A stretch of 64,000 nt of DNA from Amycolatopsis granulosa (GCF_011758745.1 NZ_JAANOV010000001.1:1178001-1242000); one strand, 5' to 3'; counted from the stretch's first letter, positions 8,081 through 16,634 are shown. Translations and numbers: made by a program. Notes: generated by a model from the letters alone, not told the origin.

Positions 8081-9127
8081 ATGTCCAGTCCCGAATCGCG
8101 ACGCGTCACGATGGCGGAGGTGGCTCGCCGCAGCGGCGTCTCGCCGATGACGGTGTCGTACTGCTACAACCAGCCGGACCGGGTGGCTCCGGACACCCTC
8201 CGCCGGGTGCGGGCGGTCGCCGCCGAGCTGGGCTACCGCGGGCCCGACCCGACCGCGCGGTCGCTGCGCCGCCGCCGCACCGGCACGATCGGTGTCGTCC
8301 TCGGCGAACACCTCGCGTACGCCTTCGAAGACCCCCAGGCCCGCGGCTTCCTGACCGGCGTCGCCGACGTGTGCCGCGAGCGCGGCACCGGTCTCAACCT
8401 CATCCCGACCACGGGCGCCGACACCGACGCCGAGCGCGTCCGGTCCGCTTCGGTGGACGGGTACATCGTCTGGACCACGGCAGACGCCGACCCGGTCCTC
8501 ACGGTGCTGGCCGGGCTCGGCAAGCCGGTCGCCGTCCACGGCGGCCCCGCGATCCCCGGCGCGCGGCTGATCACGATCGGCAACCGCGCCTCCGCCCGCG
8601 AGCTCGCCGCACACACCTTCCGCGGCGCCCGCCGCCCGGCCGTGCTGAGCTTCCCGTTCGGCCGGGACCGCCGGCCGCGGTTGGAAACCGGGCCGGACCC
8701 GGAGGAGGTGGAGTTCCCGGTGACCCGGGACCGGCTCCGCGGCATCCACGACCACTGCCGCGACGCGGCCATCGACCCCGGCGCGCTGACGGTGGCGATC
8801 GCTTCCCGCAACGACCGGGCGGAGGCAGCCGCGATGGCCGACGCGCTGCTGGACACCGGCGCCGACGCCGTGGTCGCCATGAGCGACCAGCTCGCGTTCG
8901 CGGTGCTCGACGCCGCCGGCCGCCGCGGGCTGCACGTGCCGGCCGACGTGGCCGTCGCCGGCTGGGACGACGATCCGGATTCGGCGCGGGCGGGGCTGAC
9001 CACCGTCACCCAGTCACTGCGCGACCAGGGCCGGTCCTGCGCGCTGATCGCGCTCGGCGAGCGCGTCCCGGACCGCCCGGCCGCCTGGACCGTGACGGTT
9101 CGCGCGAGCACCCGCCCACCCCAGTGA
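8081..9127 (+). CDS. LacI family transcriptional regulator
   Basis: 348 residues. The N-terminal helix-turn-helix (TMAEVARRSGVSPMTVSYCYN, about residues 10-30) and hinge (PTARSLRRRRTGTIGVVLGE) are typical of LacI/GalR. The remaining 280 residues form the periplasmic-binding-like sensor domain, with ALLDTGADAVVAMSDQLAF and VAVAGWDDDPDSARAGLTTVTQ near the C-terminus. ATG 8081 lies six bases after TAGGCT, pointing to a leaderless transcript. It is divergent from the MFS gene and shares a palindromic operator with it; autoregulation and repression of the transporter are the likely roles. The effector cannot be read from the sequence. Confidence 0.93.
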   Translation: MSSPESRRVTMAEVARRSGVSPMTVSYCYNQPDRVAPDTLRRVRAVAAELGYRGPDPTARSLRRRRTGTIGVVLGEHLAYAFEDPQARGFLTGVADVCRERGTGLNLIPTTGADTDAERVRSASVDGYIVWTTADADPVLTVLAGLGKPVAVHGGPAIPGARLITIGNRASARELAAHTFRGARRPAVLSFPFGRDRRPRLETGPDPEEVEFPVTRDRLRGIHDHCRDAAIDPGALTVAIASRNDRAEAAAMADALLDTGADAVVAMSDQLAFAVLDAAGRRGLHVPADVAVAGWDDDPDSARAGLTTVTQSLRDQGRSCALIALGERVPDRPAAWTVTVRASTRPPQ

Positions 9128-9130
9128 AAA

Positions 9131-9158
9131 TGCCTGCGCCCCGGCACGGGCGCAGGCA
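9131..9158. terminator. Bidirectional terminator between lacI-type gene and DUF3040 gene
   Basis: Perfect 11-bp stem TGCCTGCGCCC/GGGCGCAGGCA with a 6-base loop, located between two convergent genes. Four A residues on its left side give a short U tract for leftward transcription; a run of A/G lies to the right. Confidence 0.8.
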
Positions 9159-9174
9159 CTTCCCGGAAAAAGAA

Positions 9175-9555
9175 CTACTGCTCCTCGAAGCGCTGGCGGA
9201 ACCGCTCTTCCATCCGATGGGTGAAGGAGCTCTTCGCCTTGGCGCCCTTCGCGCCGCCCTTGCCCTCGCCCCCGCCACGGCCGGACATGACCGCGAGCAC
9301 GACGCCGGCGAACATCACGACGAAACCGAACACGCTCATCAACGGCACGTCGGCGACCCACAAGGCCCGTACCATCACACCCAGTACGAGCAGGGCGACA
9401 CCGACGACGAACAGCGCGATCCCCTGGATTCGGCGCCGGCGGGCGGGCCGGCGGAACCGGGCACCACGCACCGTAGACGCGAACTTGGGGTCCTCGGCAT
9501 AGAGCTCGCGCTCGATCTGGTCGAGCAGCCGCTGCTCATGCTCGGAGAGTGGCAT
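9175..9555 (-). CDS. DUF3040 domain-containing membrane protein
   Basis: 126 residues. It opens with MPLSEHEQRLLDQIERELYAEDPKFAST, the conserved DUF3040 start, followed by a basic stretch (RFRRPARRRR) and two membrane helices (about residues 45-65 and 72-90), then a Gly/Lys-rich tail. A strong Shine-Dalgarno (GGAGGAGG) sits 4 bases before the ATG. DUF3040 proteins are found in actinobacteria near cell-division and dinB loci; the function is unknown. Its promoter region holds a GACACC-N6-GGTGTC inverted repeat (9616-9633) matching the operator of the RHH gene at 38.4 kb. Confidence 0.9.
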   Translation of the reverse strand: MPLSEHEQRLLDQIERELYAEDPKFASTVRGARFRRPARRRRIQGIALFVVGVALLVLGVMVRALWVADVPLMSVFGFVVMFAGVVLAVMSGRGGGEGKGGAKGAKAKSSFTHRMEERFRQRFEEQ

Positions 9556-9615
9556 TTTTCCTCCTCCGGCACAGCTGTCGCGGGCGCCGGGCCGCGCAAC
9601 GTCCTGGACCCAACA

Positions 9616-9633
9616 GACACCCCTAGTGGTGTC
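9616..9633. promoter_or_regulatory. GACACC-N6-GGTGTC inverted repeat in the DUF3040 promoter region
   Basis: Perfect 6-base arms with a 6-base spacer (CCTAGT), lying 61 bases upstream of the DUF3040 start. A TATCCT hexamer on the minus strand (9641-9646) just upstream could be the -10, placing the repeat near the transcription start. The same arms and spacing occur in the promoter of the ribbon-helix-helix gene at 38341-38360. The stretch 9556-9781 has no gene. Confidence 0.45.
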
Positions 9634-9781
9634 ACCCTCCAGGATACGAGTCCTTCGCGATCAGGACTACCCGATCCCGCGTCATCCTGTGCCCCGTTCG
9701 GCTCAAAATCTCCCCGTTGTCCTGGGCGCTGGTGGCTTCAGCCGTGCTGTCGCCGTCTCCTGGCCCAACGTTTCACCCGGC

Positions 9782-11040
9782 TCAGGGTTCCCTCCGGGAG
9801 GGATCAGGGTTTCCCCCGAGCAGCGAAGCCGGGCGCACCGCCGCGGAACCGAACTTCGACCGTGCCACGTCGGCCGCCACCTCCGCGTCGCGCCACCGCG
9901 GCGCGGGCTGGTCGAACGTCAGCTGCTCCGGCTCGGCCTCGCCGGTGAGCCCCTCCACCCGGACACCGAGGAGGCGGACCTGCGCGCCGGCGGCCGCCTC
10001 GGCCAGCAGCACGACGGCCGTGGCGTGGATGACGCGGGCGACGTCGGTGGCGGAGGGGAGGGTGCGCGACCGGGTGATCGTGCGGAAGTCGGCGAACCGC
10101 ACCTTGATCGACACCGTGCGGCCGCGCAGCCCGCGGCGCCGCAGGCTCGCCGCGACGCGCTCGGCCAGGCGCAGCAGCTCCCGTTCGAGGACCCGTGGCT
10201 CACGCTGGTCGGTGTCGAAGGTGTGCTCGGCGCCCAGTGACTTCTCCGGCGAGCCGACCACGACCCCGCGCTCGTCGCGCCCGTGCGCCAGTGCGTGCAG
10301 GTGCTCCGCGCTCGCGTTGCCGACCGCCTTGCGCAGCCGCGGCAGCGGTGCCGCCGCGATGTCGGCGATGGTGGCCAGCCCGAGCCGCCGCAGGCTCTCC
10401 TCGGTCTTGCGCCCCACTCCCACAGCGCCGAGATCGGCAACGGGTGCAGGAACTCCAGGGTCTGCCCGGCCGGCACGACCAGCACGCCGTCCGGCTTGGC
10501 CATGCCGGAGGCCAGTTTCGCCACGAACTTCACCGAGGCCACGCCGACGGAGCAGGTGATGCCGTGTTCGGCCCGCACCCGCCCGCGGATCAGCGCGGCG
10601 ATGCCCGCCGGAGTCTCGCCGAGCCGCCGCAACGCGCCGCCGACGTCGAGGAACGCCTCGTCCAGGCTCAGCGGCTCCACGAGGGGCGTGAGCTCGCGGA
10701 AGATCGCCATGACGCCCTTCGACACCTCGCCGTAGAGCCCCGGCGTGGGCGGCAGGAACACCCCGTGCGGGCACAGCCGGCGCGCCACCGCGACCGGCAT
10801 CGCCGCCCGCACGCCGTACTCGCGCGCGGGGTAGTTCGCCGACGTCACCACCGACCGCGGACCGGCGCCCGCCACGATCACCGGCCGGTCCACCAGCTCC
10901 GGCCGGGTGCGCAGCTCCACGGCCGCGAAGAACGCGTCCATGTCGACGTGCAGCAGCCCGCAGCCGGTGTCGTCCGGTGTGTGCCCCGCGCTCACCCGGA
11001 ACCGCTCGTACCCGGCCGGCAGCGCCGCATTCCTACCCAT
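9782..11040 (-). pseudogene. dinB: dinB (DNA polymerase IV), interrupted by a one-base frameshift
   Basis: Two overlapping reading frames together encode a complete Y-family polymerase of about 419 residues. The first, from ATG 11040, carries HVDMDAFFAAVE, ANYPAREYGVRAAMP and SLDEAFLDV (catalytic Asp/Glu) and runs to PLPISALW. The second resumes at VGRKTEESLRRLGL and gives the thumb and little-finger domains to the stop at 9782. The junction is a C run on the plus strand at about 10419-10421: one extra C (G on the coding strand) restores the family sequence LWGVGRKT. Either a real inactivating deletion or a sequencing error in a homopolymer. TAGGCT at 11049-11054 is a possible -10 of a leaderless transcript. 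Confidence 0.88.
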
Positions 11041-11077
11041 CGCGGACGAGCCTACGCAGGGGGTCCGACAATTCCGG

Positions 11078-11818
11078 TCAGCGGCGAGCCAGCAGGTGCA
11101 GGCGGCTGGCCAGCTCACGCAGCGGCGGCATCGCGCCCGCGGCGGCCTCGAAATCCGCGAGGTCGTCGGCCGAGTACTGCTCCGACCCGACCTCGCCGAG
11201 CACGTCCGACACCACGCCGTCGCCCTGCAGGAGCTCCACCCGCAGCCCGGCACCGGCCAGCAGGCCGCGCAGGCCGTCGGCGTCGAAGCGCCGCAGCAGC
11301 GTCTCGCCGTCGTCGGCGAGCACCCCCTCGGAGCTGGTCAGCAGCGCGTGCGCCTCGCGCACGCGGCCACTCAGCGCGCGGTGCAACGCCGCGGCGTGCC
11401 GGTTGGCGGCCAGCACGGAGACCGCGCCGCCGGGCGCGACCACGCCGGCCATCGCGGCGACGACGGCCGCCGGGTCGTCGACCACCTCCAGCAGCCCGTG
11501 CGCCAGCACCAGGTCCGCCGACTCCGCGGGGATGCGGGCAGCGAGCGCGTCGGTGTCGTCGGCCACCACGGTGATCGCCGCGCCGACCCCGGCCTCCTCG
11601 GCGCGCCGCCGCAGGGTCGCCAGCGCGTTGGGGCTCGGCTCGACCACCGTCACCCGGCAGCCCTCGGCGGCCAGCGGGACCGCCCACACCCCGCTGCCAC
11701 CACCGACGTCGACAACCGCCGGCTCGCGGGTCCCTCGCTCCCGCGCCCGGTCGAGCTCGGCCCGCAGTGCCCGCCAGACCGTGCCGGAGCCGCGCGCTGT
11801 CCCGGTGTCCGTTCGCAT
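11078..11818 (-). CDS. Class I SAM-dependent methyltransferase
   Basis: 246 residues from ATG 11818. Motif I VVDVGGGSGVWAVPLA near residue 38, acidic motif II VTVVEPSP, ADLVLAHGLLEVVDDP (motif IV) and a GGAVSVLAAN loop make up a Rossmann methyltransferase of the Methyltransf_11/25 type. It matches mid-length mycobacterial/Amycolatopsis proteins annotated as generic methyltransferases. TACGCT seven bases before the ATG (minus strand, 11826-11831) suggests leaderless transcription. It is divergent from the ParA-like gene with a 63-base spacer. The substrate is not evident. Confidence 0.88.
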   Translation of the reverse strand: MRTDTGTARGSGTVWRALRAELDRARERGTREPAVVDVGGGSGVWAVPLAAEGCRVTVVEPSPNALATLRRRAEEAGVGAAITVVADDTDALAARIPAESADLVLAHGLLEVVDDPAAVVAAMAGVVAPGGAVSVLAANRHAAALHRALSGRVREAHALLTSSEGVLADDGETLLRRFDADGLRGLLAGAGLRVELLQGDGVVSDVLGEVGSEQYSADDLADFEAAAGAMPPLRELASRLHLLARR

Positions 11819-11881
11819 GGCGGACAGCGTAGTGAGCCCGGTCCGGAGGCCCGGCGTGGCACTCCGGCTACGCTCGCAACC

Positions 11882-12745
11882 GTGCACACGGTCGCCGTAC
11901 TCAGCCTCAAGGGTGGTGTCGGCAAAACCACCGTCGCGCTCGGCATTGCTTCGGCTGCGCTGCGTAGGGGAACGCGGACGCTGGTGGCCGATCTGGACCC
12001 GCAGGGCAACGCCACCGCCACCCTCGACCCGCCCTACACCACGGCCACGCTGGCCGATGTGCTCGCCGCCCCGGTCCGCGAGGTGCTGCAGCGGGCCGTC
12101 GCGCCGAGCGCGTGGAGCCCCGAGGTGGACGTGCTGGTCGGGGCCGAGGAGCTGGAGCTGCTCAACGAGCCGGGACCGGACGACGACAAGGTCGGCCACC
12201 TCTCCCGGGCCCTGGACGAGCTGCACGACCGCCCGCTGCGCGGCCGCCCGTACGAGCTGACGATCCTTGACTGCCCGCCCTCGCTCGGGCGGCTGACCAA
12301 GTCGGCCCTGGTCGCCGCCGACAGCGCGATCCTGGTGACCGAGCCGACGATGTACGCGGTGAGCGGCGCGCAGCGGGCGCTGGAGGCGATCGAGCGGATC
12401 CGCGACGAGCACAATCCGGAGCTGAAGGCGGCCGGGGTGCTGGTGAACCGGCTGCGGCCGCGCTCCCACGAGCACCAGTTCCGGATCGCCGAGCTGCGCG
12501 AGTCCTTCGGCACGCTGGTGATGCCCACCGCGATCCCGGACCGGCTCGCGGTGCAGCAGGCGCAGGGCGCGTGCAGCCCGATCCACGAGTGGCACTCCCC
12601 CGGTGCGCAGGAGGTGGCGCTGACCTTCAACATGGTGCTGGCCAAGATCCTGCGTTCGAACCGCGCCGGCCGGCACCGCATCGACCACGATCCGGGCGAC
12701 CCGGCCGGCCGGACGGCGCGGACCGCGGACGATGCCCGAAGGTGA
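11882..12745 (+). CDS. ParA/Soj-family P-loop ATPase (orphan)
   Basis: 287 residues from GTG 11882 (HTVAVLSLKGGVGKTT). The deviant Walker A KGGVGKTT, Walker A' DLDPQGNAT, Walker B TILDCPPSLG and the TEPTMYAVSGAQRALE segment are typical ParA/Soj features. A conserved ParA N-terminal DNA-binding region is absent and no parB follows, so this is an orphan ParA rather than the chromosome-segregation pair. The start is seven bases after TACGCT (leaderless). The 3' end overlaps nei2 by 14 bases. The function may be positioning of another complex; not determined. Confidence 0.88.
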   Translation: MHTVAVLSLKGGVGKTTVALGIASAALRRGTRTLVADLDPQGNATATLDPPYTTATLADVLAAPVREVLQRAVAPSAWSPEVDVLVGAEELELLNEPGPDDDKVGHLSRALDELHDRPLRGRPYELTILDCPPSLGRLTKSALVAADSAILVTEPTMYAVSGAQRALEAIERIRDEHNPELKAAGVLVNRLRPRSHEHQFRIAELRESFGTLVMPTAIPDRLAVQQAQGACSPIHEWHSPGAQEVALTFNMVLAKILRSNRAGRHRIDHDPGDPAGRTARTADDARR

Positions 12746-13571
12746 CACCGTCTTCCTGGCGGGCCAGAAGGTCGGCAAGGCGCTGGCGGGCCGGGTGCTG
12801 ACGCGCACCAACTTCCGGCACCCGGCGCTCGCCACGGCCGACCTGACCGGCTCGACGGTGCTCGGCGTGCGCACGGTCGGCAAGCACCTGTTCTTCCGCT
12901 TCTCCGGGGAGCTGAGCCTGCACAGCCACCTGAAGATGGACGGCGCGTGGGAGATCTCCCGGCCCGGCGCGCGCTGGCGGCACCCGGCCCACCACGCGCG
13001 GGTCGTGCTCGAGGCCGGCGGCGTGCAGGTGGTCGGGTTCCGGGTGCACGACCTGGAACTGCTGCCCACCGCAGAGGAGTCCCGGCTGGTCGGGCACCTC
13101 GGACCGGACCTGCTCGATCCACAGTGGAGCGCCGGGCACGAGTCCCGCGCGATCGCGGCGCTGGCCGCCGAACCCGGCCGCGAACTCGGCCTGGCGTTGC
13201 TCGACCAGCGGGTGATGGCCGGGGTGGGCAACCTCTACAAGTGCGAGATCTGTTTCCTGCTCGGCGTGACCCCCTGGACGCCGGTGTCCGAAGTGGACGC
13301 CGTTGCGGTCGTGCGGCTGGCGCGGAAGCTGCTGCTGGCCAACGCCTGGCGGCACGAACAGAGCACCACCGGCGACCTCACCCGCGGACGCCGCAACTGG
13401 GTGTACGAGCGAACCAGGCAGGGTTGCTTCCGGTGCGGGACCCGGGTCCAGGTGGCGGGCCAGGGCCGGGATCCCCGCGACGTGCAGGCACGGCCGACCT
13501 GGTTCTGCCCGCGGTGCCAGCGCGGGCCGTCGCCGCAGCCGCGCAGCCGCGCGGTGCCGGACGCCCGGTAG
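12732..13571 (+). CDS. nei2: Nei2-type endonuclease VIII / Fpg-family DNA glycosylase
   Basis: 279 residues beginning MPEGDTV. Pro2 and Glu3 are the catalytic nucleophile and acid of the Fpg/Nei superfamily, and PEGDT (rather than PELPE) marks the Nei branch, as in mycobacterial Nei2. A helix-two-turns-helix (LLDQRVMAGVGNLYKCE, about residues 156-172) contacts DNA, and a C-terminal zinc finger is intact (CFRCG ... CPRCQ). It removes oxidised pyrimidines and cleaves abasic sites. Translationally coupled to the ParA-like ATPase gene by a 14-base overlap. The Arg/Pro-rich C-terminal tail is probably disordered. Confidence 0.92.
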   Translation: MPEGDTVFLAGQKVGKALAGRVLTRTNFRHPALATADLTGSTVLGVRTVGKHLFFRFSGELSLHSHLKMDGAWEISRPGARWRHPAHHARVVLEAGGVQVVGFRVHDLELLPTAEESRLVGHLGPDLLDPQWSAGHESRAIAALAAEPGRELGLALLDQRVMAGVGNLYKCEICFLLGVTPWTPVSEVDAVAVVRLARKLLLANAWRHEQSTTGDLTRGRRNWVYERTRQGCFRCGTRVQVAGQGRDPRDVQARPTWFCPRCQRGPSPQPRSRAVPDAR

Positions 13572-13677
13572 CCGCGCCTTGGCCACCCGATCGGGTACAC
13601 CTGGGCGGATCAGCCCATTCCCGCTGTCGTCCGCGAACCGGGTGAGAACGCCCACGCCGACCGCCGCGGAAATCCGG

Positions 13678-13707
13678 TTGCCGCAGCGGCACCGGCGCGC
13701 CTAGCGT
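13678..13707 (+). promoter_or_regulatory. Promoter for the structured intergenic RNA
   Basis: TTGCCG (13678-13683), an 18-base spacer and TAGCGT (13702-13707) give a good vegetative actinobacterial promoter, predicting a transcript start near 13714. No gene of normal size lies downstream before the acetyltransferase, which has its own -10 at 13954. The first part of this gene-free stretch (13572-13677) shows nothing notable. Confidence 0.5.
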
Positions 13708-13712
13708 TGCTG

Positions 13713-13896
13713 GTACACGGGAAAGGAGGTGGTCCAAAGTTGTGTAGCAACGGGACTCGTGAGGTGGCTGTCCGCTAGCGGATGCCACACCCTGGACTGC
13801 TGGTGAATACCAGACAGCCACCGCCCCCCGGCGTTTCCGAGCACTGGTCCGGCTCGGGCCCGAACGACTGACGACGGTCGGGAGTCGCGCCGGGGG
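13713..13896 (+). ncRNA. Candidate structured RNA with a 16-base complement to the 16S rRNA 3' end
   Basis: Within about 10 bases of the predicted start, GAAAGGAGGTGGTCCA (13721-13736) can pair with the entire 3' tail of 16S rRNA with one G-U wobble. Then GGTGGCTGTC (13763-13772) and GACAGCCACC (13813-13822) form a perfect 10-bp stem. Inside it, GTGGC/GCCAC (13764-13768 and 13784-13788) with TCCG/CGGA forms an alternative, mutually exclusive hairpin, and CTGGT-GAAT-ACCAG (13800-13813) a further hairpin. CCCCCGGCG/CGCCGGGGG (13825-13833 and 13888-13896) could close the 3' end. Competing stems behind an extended ribosome-binding site suggest a leader or attenuator. I do not recognise an Rfam family for it. 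Confidence 0.5.
13740..13778 (+). CDS. Possible 12-codon micro-ORF in the structured RNA
   Basis: A TTG codon lies 10 bases after the AAAGGAGG core and opens LCSNGTREVAVR before TAG, ending in the middle of the alternative hairpin. An overlapping frame from GTG 13759 gives MRWLSASGCHTLDCW and stops inside the CTGGT/ACCAG hairpin. Either could be a leader peptide whose translation selects between the competing stems. The evidence is only position and ribosome-binding strength; there is no family match. Confidence 0.3.
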   Translation: MCSNGTREVAVR

Positions 13897-13965
13897 TTCC
13901 CCCCAATCCCCTAATTCGCCCGAAAGAGCCCGCGGTAATCGTCCGTGAGGCGCTATTCTTCGCCG

Positions 13966-14523
13966 GTGCTGCAGCCCGCGTACCCGCTGAAAACCGCACG
14001 GCTGATCCTCCGTCCGTTCGCGCAGTCGGACTTGAACGCACTCCATTCGTTCCAGTCCCACCCGGACGTGACCCGCTACTTCTTCGGGGAGCCGCGTACC
14101 CGGGCCGCGACCGCCGCCGCGCTCAGGGACAAGATCGCCCGCTCGACGCTGACCGAGCCCGGCGAGTACCTCGCCCTCGCCGTCGAACTGATCGACACCG
14201 GCGAACTGATCGGTGACCTCACGTTGCGCTGGGCCAGCAGTGAGCACGCCAGCGGCGAGATCGGGGTCGCCGTCCACCCCCGCCACCACGGCAAGGGCTA
14301 CGCCGCGGAGGCGGTCGGCGAACTGCTCCGGCTCGGCTTCGACGAGCTGGGCCTGCACCGCATCTACGGGCGCTGCGACAGCCGCGAGGTGGCCTCGGCG
14401 TCCCTGATGGAGGCGCTCGGCATGCGGCGCGAGGCGCACCTGCGGGAGAACGAGCTCGTCAAGGGCGAATGGACCGACGAACTCGTCTACGCCATGCTGT
14501 CGTCGGAGTGGAACCGGCGCTGA
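13966..14523 (+). CDS. GNAT acetyltransferase, RimJ/RimL type
   Basis: 185 residues from GTG 13966 ([17 protein letters not shown]). That opening, the [21 protein letters not shown] acetyl-CoA loop and the [15 protein letters not shown] segment place it with RimJ/RimL-like N-acetyltransferases that modify protein or small-molecule amines. An in-frame GTG at 13945 would add seven residues, but TATTCT (13954-13959) six bases ahead of 13966 favours a leaderless start there. It is followed after 14 bases by pyrD. The specific acceptor is unknown. Confidence 0.88.
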   Translation: MLQPAYPLKTARLILRPFAQSDLNALHSFQSHPDVTRYFFGEPRTRAATAAALRDKIARSTLTEPGEYLALAVELIDTGELIGDLTLRWASSEHASGEIGVAVHPRHHGKGYAAEAVGELLRLGFDELGLHRIYGRCDSREVASASLMEALGMRREAHLRENELVKGEWTDELVYAMLSSEWNRR

Positions 14524-14537
14524 GCGAAGATGGGACC

Positions 14538-15617
14538 GTGCTCTTCGACAGGCTGATCCGTCCCACGCTCTACCGGCTCAACGGCAACGACCCCGAGCGG
14601 GTGCACGAACGCACCCTGGCCGTCCTCGCGCGGCTGTCCGACGTCCCGCCCGCACTGGCCGCGGTCCGGCGCCGGTTCGCCGTCGCGGACCCGGTGACGC
14701 TGTTCGGGCTGCGCTTCGCCAATCCCGTCGGCCTGGCGGCCGGCATGGACAAGGACGGGCGGGCGCTCGCCGCGTGGCCCGCGCTGGGGTTCGGCTTCGT
14801 CGAGGTGGGCACGGTGACCAGGCTGGCACAGCCCGGCAACCCCCGGCCGCGCCTGTTCACGCTGCCGCGGAGCGACGCCGTGATCAACCGCATGGGGTTC
14901 AACAACTCCGGGGCCGCCGCGCTCGCCGCGCGACTGGCCGCCAAGGGAAAACCGGACATCCCGCTGGGCGTGTCGATCGGCAAGTCCAAGGTGACCCCGC
15001 TGGCGGACGCGGTCGCCGACTACCAGGAGTCGCTGCGGGCGCTGTACCCGTGGGCGGACTACTTCGCGATCAACGTCAGTTCCCCCAACACCCCCGGCTT
15101 GCGGTCACTGCAGGACCGGTCGGCGCTGGCCGAGCTGCTCGCCGAGCTGGCCCGCACCGGCGGGGAGCTGGCCGCGGCCGCCGGGAAGCCGGCGACACCG
15201 CTGCTGGTCAAGGTCGCGCCCGACCTGACCGACGAGGCACTCGCGGAGCTGCTGGAGGTGTGCGACGAGCACGGGGTGTCCGGGATCATCGCGACCAACA
15301 CGACGCTGCGCCGGGACGGGCTGGCCACCGCCGAGGCCGCCCTGGGCGCGGAAACCGGTGGGCTGTCCGGGCGGCCGCTGACCGAGCGGGCGCGGGAGGT
15401 GGTGCGCTTCGTGCACAAGCAGACCGCGGGTGCGGTGCCCATCATCGGGGTCGGTGGCATCGCCACCGCCGACGACGCGCAGCGGATGCTCGACGCCGGG
15501 GCCAGCCTCATCCAGGTCTACACCGCGTTCGCCCTGCACGGACCCGGGCTGGTGCGCCGCCTCAACCGGACGCTGGCCGGTGCCCGCGCACCCGAGAACG
15601 CCGAGCACACCGGCTGA
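14538..15617 (+). CDS. pyrD: Dihydroorotate dehydrogenase (quinone), class 2
   Basis: 359 residues from GTG 14538. Class 2 features: an N-terminal hydrophobic/amphipathic extension ([17 protein letters not shown]), FMN-binding [10 protein letters not shown] and [17 protein letters not shown], the NRMGFNN motif, catalytic Ser in [11 protein letters not shown], and [11 protein letters not shown] near the C-terminus. It oxidises dihydroorotate to orotate with quinone at the membrane, the fourth step of pyrimidine synthesis. It is isolated from other pyr genes, as is common in actinobacteria, and lies 14 bases after the acetyltransferase, so probably in one operon with it. Confidence 0.96.
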   Translation: MLFDRLIRPTLYRLNGNDPERVHERTLAVLARLSDVPPALAAVRRRFAVADPVTLFGLRFANPVGLAAGMDKDGRALAAWPALGFGFVEVGTVTRLAQPGNPRPRLFTLPRSDAVINRMGFNNSGAAALAARLAAKGKPDIPLGVSIGKSKVTPLADAVADYQESLRALYPWADYFAINVSSPNTPGLRSLQDRSALAELLAELARTGGELAAAAGKPATPLLVKVAPDLTDEALAELLEVCDEHGVSGIIATNTTLRRDGLATAEAALGAETGGLSGRPLTERAREVVRFVHKQTAGAVPIIGVGGIATADDAQRMLDAGASLIQVYTAFALHGPGLVRRLNRTLAGARAPENAEHTG

Positions 15618-15621
15618 CGCG

Positions 15622-15643
15622 CGAGATCTCGTGTCGCGACACG
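15622..15643. terminator. Overlapping palindromes at the pyrD/pspM convergent end
   Basis: CGAGATCTCG (15622-15631) and CGTGTCGCGACACG (15630-15643) are two perfect palindromes sharing two bases, a few bases after the pyrD stop and before the convergent pspM stop. They could form competing hairpins and act as a terminator, but there is no U tract. Confidence 0.4.
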
Positions 15644-15708
15644 CGGTCCACAATCCACAGTGCCCGGTCCGGACAGCACGGCGCGGCTCGCCTGCCGGGC
15701 GCCGCAGG

Positions 15709-16623
15709 TCAGGCCAGTTCGCGCAGCGCCAGCGCCAGCCCGGCCAGCCGGTCGGTCGCATCGGTCAGGAACAGGCGTGAATCGGCCAGGCCGTGGCTGC
15801 TGGCGGCCACGGCGCGGCCCGCCGCGGCGACCAGTGCGGCGAAGTTCTCCACCCCGTCCTCGAGCTGCGCACGCAGCGTCCCGAGCGCCGAGTCCAGCGC
15901 GGCCCGCTCGCCCGCCGGCGCGGCATCGCGGGCCCGCTCGATCGTCTGGATCCGCAGGGCCAGCGCCCGCAGCGCCGTGGCCGCCTCCGCGGCCGTGGAC
16001 CGGGCGTCGGCCACCGAGTACTCCGGCACCGGCGCGGCACCCAGCGCCGACGGCTCGGACAGCTGCCGCAGCAGGTCGGCCAGCGTGGCCTCGCACTCGG
16101 CGAGCTTGCGCATCGGAGCGCGCGCCACGGAACGGGCCGGCGGCAGCGACGGCGGCGCCGTGCTGACCGGCAGCACCGTCCGGTTCAGCTGCCGCAGCCG
16201 CAGCCCCGACCGCACCGACAGCGTCGTGAAGACGACGGTCCCGAAGAGGCCAGGCAGCGCATCGACCACGCCCCCGGCGAGCCCGAGGAAGCCGATCACG
16301 ACCCACAGCACGCACAGCACCGCACCCATGATCCACAGGGTCAGTGCACGCGACGTCCGCCGCTTGCTCCGAACCAGCCGCGCCTCGGGCGAGTTCCACG
16401 CCACCCATTTCGAGCGGGCCTCCGCCAGCACCGGCAGCGCCTGGGACACCACCCGGGGCCGGGTGGCGGCACCAGTGCCCTGCTGCTCCGGCGGCAGGTA
16501 CCGCTGCAGCTTCTCCTGGGCACGCTGCGCGTAGTCGGGCAGGCGCTCGATGTGCTTTTCCAGCTTCGCCTGGAACTGCGCGAAGTCCCGCCTGCCCGAC
16601 GTCCCCGACATCCGCGAGATCAC
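15709..16623 (-). CDS. pspM: PspM, phage-shock/envelope-stress membrane protein
   Basis: 304 residues. A cytoplasmic N-terminal part (SGRRDFAQFQAKLEKHIERLPDYAQRAQEKLQRYLPP) is followed by two closely spaced membrane helices (about residues 92-115 and 120-138) and a long helical C-terminus. It sits 11 bases after pspA and downstream of clgR, matching the clgR-pspA-pspM order of mycobacteria (Rv2745c-Rv2744c-Rv2743c), in which PspM interacts with ClgR/PspA at the membrane. The fourth mycobacterial member (PspN) is not present: the next gene is convergent pyrD. The call relies on position plus topology. Confidence 0.82.
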   Translation of the reverse strand: MISRMSGTSGRRDFAQFQAKLEKHIERLPDYAQRAQEKLQRYLPPEQQGTGAATRPRVVSQALPVLAEARSKWVAWNSPEARLVRSKRRTSRALTLWIMGAVLCVLWVVIGFLGLAGGVVDALPGLFGTVVFTTLSVRSGLRLRQLNRTVLPVSTAPPSLPPARSVARAPMRKLAECEATLADLLRQLSEPSALGAAPVPEYSVADARSTAAEAATALRALALRIQTIERARDAAPAGERAALDSALGTLRAQLEDGVENFAALVAAAGRAVAASSHGLADSRLFLTDATDRLAGLALALRELA

Positions 16624-16634
16624 CGCCTACCCGC

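Noticed and set aside
9788..9800. CCCTCC-G-GGAGGG as a dinB terminator
   Set aside because: The one-base loop cannot form a hairpin and the sequence lies inside the coding end of dinB.
13704..13752. CGTTGCT/AGCAACG inverted repeat as part of the RNA structure
   Set aside because: The left arm overlaps the predicted -10 element, so it would not be in the transcript.
13729..13806. A 25-codon frame starting at GTG 13729 through the structured RNA
   Set aside because: Its start lies inside the ribosome-binding site itself, so initiation there is unlikely; the 13740 and 13759 starts are better.
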